NCBI GenBank assembly: GCA_030427485.1
Contig: JAUICG010000002.1
Span: 62,001 to 126,000 of the forward strand
Length of the DNA stretch: 64,000 bases
From: Gammaproteobacteria bacterium
GTDB lineage: Bacteria; Pseudomonadota; Gammaproteobacteria; Pseudomonadales; Halieaceae
Reading direction: 5' to 3'
The notes under the pieces are model-generated. The model was not told where the DNA came from, did no database searches, and was given only the letters and a program-made list of their open reading frames with translations. Positions 57,500 to 64,000 of the stretch are shown in pieces (within the stretch, counting starts at the first letter, position 1; every line of letters begins with the position of its first letter). The translations under genes were made by a program, and so were the position numbers.

Positions 57500-58336
57500 A
57501 TGGTCCAGGTCAATGCCGACACGACCGGCAATTTCAAGTCTGTGTGTCGTCAGTGGCGGCAATTTCGCAAACTGTCGCAGCTTGATCTCGCATTGGCAGC
57601 GAATATATCGCAGCGCCACGTGAGTTGGCTCGAAACCGGTCGCAGCAGGCCCAGTCGCGAAATGGTGCTGCGCCTGTGTGATGCGATGGATATTCCTCTG
57701 CGGCAGCGCAACGTGCTGCTGCATTGCGCTGGTTTCGCCGCCGCCTACAACGAGACTGGTCTGGATGAACCTGTGATGGCGCCGGTGATGGAAGCCCTGA
57801 ACCATGTACTGTCGCACCATGAACCTCTGCCTGCCGTCGTGGTGGACAGGTTCTGGAATATAAAGAGAAAAAACCGGGCGGCCGATCTGATGCTCGGCAT
57901 TGCCAGGAATGGCGAGGGCACGGCTGAGCGCATCGGTGGCGAGGGAGAGATCAATCTGGCAGTGTTGACTTTGCACCCGCAAGGCTTGCGGCCTTACATC
58001 AAGAACTGGGACGAGGTTGCTCCCGCGTTTATTCACCGGCTGAAAAGTGAAGCGGCGTCTTCCGGTGATCCGAAAGTGCAGGAACAGTTTGCGCGTTATA
58101 TAGCCCTGGCCGGCCCGATTGGCTCGGTCGCCGCCAGAATTGGCGAGAGCCTGCTGCCTGTACTGCCATTGGAACTGGATATCGACGGCCTCGAACTCAG
58201 CCTGTTCTCCGTTATCTCAACCTTTGGCACCCCCCAGGACATCACCACCGATGAGCTTCGCATCGAGGCCTTTTACCCCGCCGATGCGAAAACCGAAGCG
58301 TTCTTCAACAGTGTGGGCCAGACAGTGGTAGACTAG
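57500..58336 (+). CDS. XRE-family regulator with MmyB-like ligand-binding domain
   Basis: A 278-residue transcription factor. The N-terminal helix-turn-helix (RKLSQLDLALAANISQRHV, then SWLETGRSRPS) is followed by the MmyB-like domain (AFAAAYNE-type start and VVVDRFWNIKRKNRAA, with LNLAVLTLHPQGLRP-like NLAVLTLHPQGLRPYI). The MmyB domain is believed to bind fatty-acid-like ligands. ATG 57500 has AGGAG 7 bases before it. Its likely target is a neighbour, the flavin oxidoreductase or the DUF2834 gene. Confidence 0.88.
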   Translation: MVQVNADTTGNFKSVCRQWRQFRKLSQLDLALAANISQRHVSWLETGRSRPSREMVLRLCDAMDIPLRQRNVLLHCAGFAAAYNETGLDEPVMAPVMEALNHVLSHHEPLPAVVVDRFWNIKRKNRAADLMLGIARNGEGTAERIGGEGEINLAVLTLHPQGLRPYIKNWDEVAPAFIHRLKSEAASSGDPKVQEQFARYIALAGPIGSVAARIGESLLPVLPLELDIDGLELSLFSVISTFGTPQDITTDELRIEAFYPADAKTEAFFNSVGQTVVD

Positions 58337-58427
58337 CCGTTCACTGCAATCGTTAACGACGCACAGCAGAAGCTACCGGTCAAGCAACCCACACGTCGCT
58401 GGCACCGCGGCTACTTCAGGACAGTCC

Positions 58428-59720
58428 ATGTCAGATTCTCTCGCACGACCACTCTCTCTTCCCTGCGGCGCCACCATCGGCAACCGCCTTGCCAAAGCAG
58501 CGATGACAGAAGGCCTCGCCGACCCGGATGGGGTGCCCACGGCCGCCCTGGACCAACTGTATGGCCTGTGGAGCGATGGCGGGGCCGGCCTGCTGCTGTC
58601 CGGGAATATCCAGGTTGACGGCGATCACCTCGAACGCCCCGGCAATGTGATCATTGATCGCGAGCCCGACGAGGCAATGCGCGCGGCCCTGTCCCGATGG
58701 GCGAGCGCGGCGACTCGCAACGGCAATCACTTCTGGGCGCAGATCAGCCATGCCGGGCGCCAGACGCAGAAAAACATCAACCCGCACCCGAAGGCGCCCT
58801 CACCGGTCAAAGTGGGGCTGCCGGGCGGGCAGTTCGGCGAGCCGGTTGCGCTAACCGTGGCGGAGATCGAGGAAATCGTGAGGCGTTTTGGTGTGTGCGC
58901 GGCCGCGGTAAAGGCCGCCGGATTCACCGGCGTGCAGGTTCACGCCGCCCATGGCTACCTGCTGTCACAGTTCCTCAGCCCGCGCAGCAATCTGCGCACC
59001 GACCAGTACGGCGGCGACCTGGCCAATCGCGCCCGCCCCTTGCTGGACGCGGTAAAAAGCGTGCGCGATGCCGTCGGCCCCGACTTCCCGGTCGCGGTCA
59101 AGCTCAACAGCGCCGACTTCCAGAAGGGTGGCTTCGCTTTCGAGGACAGCCTGCAGGTGGCGCAGTGGCTGGAGGCCGCGGGGATCGACCTGCTGGAAAT
59201 ATCGGGAGGCACCTACGAGCAACCCAAACTGCTGGGCGTGCAGGGAATTGAAGATGAAGAGACGCAACACGTCGCGAAATCCACGCTGATGCGCGAGGCC
59301 TACTTCGTGGACTTTGCGCTGGCCATGCAGCAAAAAGTGTCTGTGCCGCTGATGGTGACGGGCGGCTTCAGACGGCGCGATGTGATGGAACAGGCGATCA
59401 CCGCCGGGGGTGCGGACCTGATCGGTGTGGGGCGGCCGATGTGTGTGATGACCGATGCACCGGCCAGACTGCTGGGCGGCCTGCAAGAACTGCCCCGCCT
59501 GGAAGCGCAACTGCAGATGTTTCCGCCGTGGCTTGCGTTCCTCAACCGGATCAACGCCCTGCGGACGATGGCCAGTTTCGGGGTGCAGTACTGGTTTTAT
59601 GCGCAACTGGATACGCTGGGACACACCGGCAGGACGGCGCCGGAGATGTCGGTATTCGCGGCGACACGCAAGGTGATGGCGCAACAGCAGCGCTGGGTCG
59701 CCGCGCGCCGGCAACACTGA
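58428..59720 (+). CDS. NADH:flavin oxidoreductase, Old Yellow Enzyme family
   Basis: A 430-residue FMN TIM-barrel ene-reductase. QISHAGRQTQKNINP, GVQVHAAHGYLLSQFLSPRSN and QYGGDLANRAR are family signature blocks; the two active-site His/Asn-type residues lie in VHAAHGYL. There is no C-terminal iron-sulfur extension of the dienoyl-CoA reductase type. It follows the XRE/MmyB regulator by 91 bases on the same strand. Substrate unknown. Confidence 0.93.
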   Translation: MSDSLARPLSLPCGATIGNRLAKAAMTEGLADPDGVPTAALDQLYGLWSDGGAGLLLSGNIQVDGDHLERPGNVIIDREPDEAMRAALSRWASAATRNGNHFWAQISHAGRQTQKNINPHPKAPSPVKVGLPGGQFGEPVALTVAEIEEIVRRFGVCAAAVKAAGFTGVQVHAAHGYLLSQFLSPRSNLRTDQYGGDLANRARPLLDAVKSVRDAVGPDFPVAVKLNSADFQKGGFAFEDSLQVAQWLEAAGIDLLEISGGTYEQPKLLGVQGIEDEETQHVAKSTLMREAYFVDFALAMQQKVSVPLMVTGGFRRRDVMEQAITAGGADLIGVGRPMCVMTDAPARLLGGLQELPRLEAQLQMFPPWLAFLNRINALRTMASFGVQYWFYAQLDTLGHTGRTAPEMSVFAATRKVMAQQQRWVAARRQH

Positions 59721-59735
59721 TCGCTTCGCGGTACG

Positions 59736-62700
59736 CTAGGCGCCGCGCCCCAGCCGCGCCCGGATATCCTGCTCCACCATGTACATCACCGGCAGCAGCA
59801 CCAGCGATACCAGGCCGCCGAATACCACACCCCAGGCCATGCTCATCACCATCGGGCTGATATAGCTGTTCTCCCCCAGAATGCCGTATGCCGTGGGCAG
59901 CAACCCCACTGCGGTTGTCACGGAGGTGATCAGGATCGGCCGGAAGCGACGCCTGGCGACTTCAGCCACTTCTGTCGCCGAGAGCAGTGTGCCGCGCGCG
60001 CGCCGTTCCTCATTCAGTGAATGCAGGAGCACCAGTGAGTCGTTGACCAGCACGCCGACCAGCCCGATCACGCCGGTCATCGACATGATGCCCATCGACA
60101 GGCCCTGTACCGCGTAGCAAAGCACGACCCCCACCATGCCGAACGGGATACTGAGCATGATTAGCAGGGGCTGCGACATTGAGTTGAACAGGATCACCAG
60201 CGCGGCAAAGATCGACAGCAGGCACAAAATGGCGGCCACGCCCAGGTCGCTCAACATTTCACCCTGCTCCTCCAGTTCACCGCCCATATGTATCCGCAAC
60301 TGCGGATAGCGCTCGTGCCACCGCTGTTGCGCGATCCACTGCGCGACATCGTGATTGATCGACTCGACGCTGGCCAGTTGGCTGTCAATTTCGCCGTAAA
60401 CAGTCACGGTGCGCTTGCCGAAATAGTGCTTGATATCCGCCTCACCGGGCCGCACGGAAAACTGCGCCAGCGACTTCAGGTAGATGGCCTCGCCGCTGGC
60501 ATTAACCACGGCGAGATTTTCCAGCGTTTCCAGTTTGCCCGCGGCGGACAGCGGCAGCTGCAGGCGATAGCGCACGCGCTCATCCAGTGTTTGCAACTCG
60601 TCCACCAGTAGCCCATCGACCGCGATGCGCATGGCCCTGACCAACTGTTCCATGGTCAGGCCCCGCGCCGCCAACAGCGCGTGATTGACATCCAGCTCGA
60701 TCACGTCCTTGCCGGCATTGATACTGCTCCAGCTATTGGTGACAGCGGGGTTGCCCCGCAAATACGCCAGTAGTGCCTCCGCCACTGCATACCGCTCATC
60801 CCCGCTGCCAATCACCTCCACCTGCACCGGCTTTCCCATCACCGGAACGTCTGTCATGGCCTGCACGACAAGCGAGTCAAAGCCCTGTTGCCCAGCCGCC
60901 CAGCCCTGCAGGGTTTTCACCAACTGGCGGGTATCGGTATCACCACGACGCCGCCCCAGGGGCTCCAGTTGAATGGCGATCACCGCCCAGGCGTGATTGC
61001 GTCCCTCGGTCGTGCCGTAGAAGTCGGTATCGTGGTGCCCCACCTGGCTGGTGATAGCGAGCAGGTCTTCTTCCGCGACGTAATCGCGCAGCTCGGCTTC
61101 CATACGGGACACCGCAGCCACCGTCTCCTCAAAGCGGCTGCCGACGGGCATCTCGACCTTGACCTGCACGGTGTCGATGTCGACGTCGGGATACATGCTG
61201 AAATAGATGGTCTGGTAGCCGATCATCATCACGGCGACAAAAACCACGACGAAGATACATAGCGTCAGGTAGCGATGTTGCAGCCAGTGGCTGATCCGCC
61301 GGTAATAGAACTCGCGCAGGCGTTCGAATGCGCGGGCGCGTTCCCTCACCTCGCGCACCGGCACATGCGAGAGATGACCGGGCAGCAGGCACAGGCTCTC
61401 AAACAGTGACGCCAGCAACAGGACTACCACCGCGAGCGGAAAGGGAATCATGAACTCGCCGTTGGGTCCGTCCAGGAACATCAGCGGCGCAAACGCCAGC
61501 ATGGTGGTCACCGCACTGAAAATGACCGGCTGGGCGACCTGCGTCGTACCGAGCACACTCGCCTCGCGCAATCCCGCGCCCGCAACGCGCAAACGCTGTA
61601 CGTTCTCACTGACCACCACGGCGTCGTCCACCAGGATACCCATCAGCAGCACGATCGCGGTGAGACTCATCGCATTGATCGTGACATCGATGGCCGCCAG
61701 CCCGAGGAAGGACAGGCACACCGCGAATGGTATTCCCACCGCCACCCACAGCGCGAAACGCCACTCCAGAAAGTAACACAGCAGCAGTAACACAGAGATC
61801 AGGCCCAGAATGGCGTTGCCGCCGAGCACATCCAGCATGTTCGCGGTAAGCCGTGAAATGTCCGCAACCATCACCAACTCGACGCCGGCCGGCACGGAAA
61901 AACTCCTGACAAAGGCGCGAACATTGGCCGCGGTGTGCACTTCGTCGGCGCGCGCCTTGCGGCGTGCCTGCAGCGCAATGCTCATGCGGCCATCGACACG
62001 CGACTGCACCTCCCAGTCTTCATAGTCCACGACCACCGTGGCGACATCGCGCAACAGGACAGTATTCCCGGGCGCGCCGGAGCGGACTACGACGGTCTCG
62101 ACCTCGCGCGGATCACGAAACTGGCCGACGGCGATAATCTTTTTCTCGGCCAGGAAAGAATCGATGGACCCGCCGCTGTCGCGCAAATTGCGCGCACGGA
62201 TTGCGGCGATAATCTCGTCGTGGCTGATACCCAGGCGCGCCAGTTTTTCCGGTTCCAGCAGGATGCGCACTTCCGGACGCCGGTAGCCGAGCTTTTCCAC
62301 GCTGGCGATACCCTCCACCTCGCGCAGGCCATCGGCCACATTGCGTGCGACGTCGCGCAGCAGCGCCTCGGGCACATCGCCGGTGACATGCACTTCCATA
62401 ATCGGCGTGACCGCCGCGGACAGGGCTTCCACCAGCGGCTTTTCCAGCAGGTCATTGGGCAATCGCGTGGCCGCTCTGTCCACCGCCTGCTGGATATCGC
62501 GCATGATGTCCTGTTTATCCGCCGTCACCAGGTCCAGGTTGAGCGTGATGACAGAGAGGCTTTCCATGCTGTTGGAGTACAGCTTCTTGATGCCCTCGAC
62601 CTCCAGCAGCTCCTCCTCCAGCGGCAGGGTTATGCCGAGTTCAACCTCTTCCGGCCCCGCTCCCGCTTTCAACGTGGTGATATTGACCACGGCCATATCG

Positions 62701-62822
62701 ACATTGGGGTTGTACTCGTAGCGCATGTCGGCGATGGTCATATAGCCGAGCACGAAGACCATCACCATGATCATATTGACCACCAGCGGCCTGTCGATAA
62801 ACCAGCTGATCAGGAGTTTCAT
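59736..62822 (-). CDS. RND efflux pump inner-membrane transporter
   Basis: A 1028-residue AcrB/HAE1-like proton antiporter with 12 helices. It starts WFIDRPLVVNMIMVMVFVLG; the paired proton-relay Asp residues are in GILVDDAVVVSEN. The second half repeats the fold, ending VLLPVMYMVEQDIRARL. It overlaps the adaptor gene by 4 bases. No TolC-like outer-membrane channel is in the window. Substrate class cannot be read from sequence; heavy-metal CusA signatures (Met pairs) are not evident. Confidence 0.92.
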   Translation of the reverse strand: MKLLISWFIDRPLVVNMIMVMVFVLGYMTIADMRYEYNPNVDMAVVNITTLKAGAGPEEVELGITLPLEEELLEVEGIKKLYSNSMESLSVITLNLDLVTADKQDIMRDIQQAVDRAATRLPNDLLEKPLVEALSAAVTPIMEVHVTGDVPEALLRDVARNVADGLREVEGIASVEKLGYRRPEVRILLEPEKLARLGISHDEIIAAIRARNLRDSGGSIDSFLAEKKIIAVGQFRDPREVETVVVRSGAPGNTVLLRDVATVVVDYEDWEVQSRVDGRMSIALQARRKARADEVHTAANVRAFVRSFSVPAGVELVMVADISRLTANMLDVLGGNAILGLISVLLLLCYFLEWRFALWVAVGIPFAVCLSFLGLAAIDVTINAMSLTAIVLLMGILVDDAVVVSENVQRLRVAGAGLREASVLGTTQVAQPVIFSAVTTMLAFAPLMFLDGPNGEFMIPFPLAVVVLLLASLFESLCLLPGHLSHVPVREVRERARAFERLREFYYRRISHWLQHRYLTLCIFVVVFVAVMMIGYQTIYFSMYPDVDIDTVQVKVEMPVGSRFEETVAAVSRMEAELRDYVAEEDLLAITSQVGHHDTDFYGTTEGRNHAWAVIAIQLEPLGRRRGDTDTRQLVKTLQGWAAGQQGFDSLVVQAMTDVPVMGKPVQVEVIGSGDERYAVAEALLAYLRGNPAVTNSWSSINAGKDVIELDVNHALLAARGLTMEQLVRAMRIAVDGLLVDELQTLDERVRYRLQLPLSAAGKLETLENLAVVNASGEAIYLKSLAQFSVRPGEADIKHYFGKRTVTVYGEIDSQLASVESINHDVAQWIAQQRWHERYPQLRIHMGGELEEQGEMLSDLGVAAILCLLSIFAALVILFNSMSQPLLIMLSIPFGMVGVVLCYAVQGLSMGIMSMTGVIGLVGVLVNDSLVLLHSLNEERRARGTLLSATEVAEVARRRFRPILITSVTTAVGLLPTAYGILGENSYISPMVMSMAWGVVFGGLVSLVLLPVMYMVEQDIRARLGRGA

Positions 62823-63964
62823 CGCGACGGCTCAGCGCTGCGCACGGTGACGGCGTCGCCGTCAAGCAACTGGGACTGCCCGGCGACCACCACCTCCTCG
62901 CCGGCCTCGAGCCCCGCAAGTACCTGTAGGCGGTTGCTGAAGCCCGCCGCCAGCAGTGGCTCGCGCAGGCGCGCCACGCCATCTTCGACCACGAACACCA
63001 CGCGCCGACGGTCGCGGTCCACCAGCGCCGTTTCCGGCAGCAGGAGCGAATCCGGCACGCTGACGCCCTGTAACTCGGCACTGGCCGTCATGCCCGGACG
63101 CAAGGCATCGGTATCGCCGGACAGGATCAGCTTGACCGGGAAATTGCCCGTCGCCGGGTCCGCATTGACGCCCACCCATTCAATGGTGGCCGCGAACGCC
63201 CTGCCGGCCAGTCCCGAAACGGTGACCTGCGCCGGGTCCCCGGCCCTGATGCGGGCGATATCGGCCTCACCGACCCAGGTTTGCACTCGCAGGCCCCGTA
63301 CCGCCTGCAGCGTAACCAGGCTGGCCCCCACCTGCACCGGCTCGCCCACTTCCACCGCGCGAATGTCCACCAGCCCGTCGGTGGGACTGAAAATGCGGGT
63401 ATCGGCGAGCTCGCGTTTCGCCAGTTGGGCGCTGGACAGTGCCTGCCGGTAAGCGGCGCTGGCCAGGTCGACGGCCAGTTGCGCGCTGTCGAGTGCCTCC
63501 CTGGCGATGGTTTCCTGCTCCGCGAGATTCCTGCGCCGCTGCAGTTTCAAACGCGCCTCTTTCAGTGCCGCCTCTGCGTGCTGCACCTGCTGCTGGGCCT
63601 GCTCGACGGCGAACCGGCGCTTTTCCGGATCCAGTTCGAGCAGCAATTGCCCCGCGTTGACCCGATCGCCTTCATTGACATGCACCGCGGCCACAGTGCC
63701 GGAAAGCTCGGCGGCGACATCCACTTCCTCCAGCGCCTCCACCACGCCGAAGGTGCTGACGGTGGTACGCCATGTCTGCGGTACCAAGGCCTGAACCATT
63801 ACCTCCGGCACGTGCGCCGGGGCGCTTTCCTCCACGACAGGCTCGGACGACTCGCCGCATGCGGCCAGCGCCAGCGATAGCAGAAGCGGGACTGCGCGCA
63901 GGAAATAACGGGGCGGCTCAACGCCGGGTGCACCGCTGCGGCTTCGATTTTTCAACAAGACCAT
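62819..63964 (-). CDS. RND efflux periplasmic adaptor (membrane fusion protein), lipoprotein
   Basis: A 381-residue MFP. A lipoprotein signal (SLALAACGESSEP, lipid-bearing Cys in LAAC) precedes the barrel-sandwich lipoyl halves (VNEGDRVNAGQLLLELDP and TDGLVDIRAVEVGEPVQVG), split by a coiled-coil hairpin, then the beta-barrel and membrane-proximal domain. It overlaps the pump gene by 4 bases (ATGA). ATG 63964 is near the window edge, so the promoter lies outside. Confidence 0.92.
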   Translation of the reverse strand: MVLLKNRSRSGAPGVEPPRYFLRAVPLLLSLALAACGESSEPVVEESAPAHVPEVMVQALVPQTWRTTVSTFGVVEALEEVDVAAELSGTVAAVHVNEGDRVNAGQLLLELDPEKRRFAVEQAQQQVQHAEAALKEARLKLQRRRNLAEQETIAREALDSAQLAVDLASAAYRQALSSAQLAKRELADTRIFSPTDGLVDIRAVEVGEPVQVGASLVTLQAVRGLRVQTWVGEADIARIRAGDPAQVTVSGLAGRAFAATIEWVGVNADPATGNFPVKLILSGDTDALRPGMTASAELQGVSVPDSLLLPETALVDRDRRRVVFVVEDGVARLREPLLAAGFSNRLQVLAGLEAGEEVVVAGQSQLLDGDAVTVRSAEPSR

Positions 63965-64000
63965 AATACGGCGGATTCCTTATGCTGATGTTTATCACTT

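Overview
The window reads as chromosome of a G+C-rich, aerobic, marine or otherwise saline gammaproteobacterium. The order alaS - lysC - csrA - tRNA-Ser(GCU) is the Pseudomonas-type gammaproteobacterial arrangement. A complete ectoine operon, a Na+-type solute symporter, a TonB receptor and an iron-box operon fit a seawater lifestyle. A Halieaceae/OM60-like or related lineage is my guess; the sequence does not prove it.

Layout. 1-3.4 kb: a methyltransferase cut by the window edge, a secreted SGNH hydrolase and a short-chain dehydrogenase. 3.8-18.9 kb: one nitrogen-scavenging region. It holds a type III glutamine synthetase, urea ABC transporter urtABCDE with an outer-membrane porin in front, and divergent urease genes ureDABCE-X-FG. 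X is a small unrecognised membrane protein. Both glnN and the porin-urt operon have sigma-54-like promoters with NtrC-like sites about 100 bp upstream. Urea would enter through the porin, cross the inner membrane by Urt, be hydrolysed by urease, and the ammonia fixed by GlnN. 19-30.4 kb: a decayed NTF2/SnoaL-like gene, a LysR regulator, a DUF3604 protein, a secreted alkyl sulfatase, an MpaB-type oxygenase, a TonB-dependent receptor and a pair of dissimilar acyl-CoA dehydrogenases. Together they look like uptake and degradation of a hydrophobic or sulfated substrate.

30.4-37.0 kb: an island at the 3' end of tRNA-Ser(GCU) with no integrase in it. It carries an archaeo-eukaryotic-primase/helicase protein of the TOTE type, hicAB, parDE, a pRiA4b ORF-3-like fragment and an EVE-HNH endonuclease. 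It is bounded and subdivided by repeated modules: terminator plus tRNA 3' end copies, and two 124-bp arms whose inverted repeats covary. This is the most unusual part of the window.

37-45.2 kb: core genes csrA, lysC, alaS, a HIT protein, a Trm112-like protein and greB, then a Fur-box-preceded operon of porin, FMN-binding protein and PepSY membrane protein. 45.4-51 kb: serine hydrolase, gcvP and an MFS transporter. 51-57 kb: SSS symporter downstream of ectABC-ask, with divergent ectR and a recognisable EctR-type operator. 57-64 kb: a DUF2834 protein, an XRE/MmyB regulator, an Old-Yellow-Enzyme oxidoreductase and an RND efflux pair. No IS transposase, CRISPR array or rRNA was seen.
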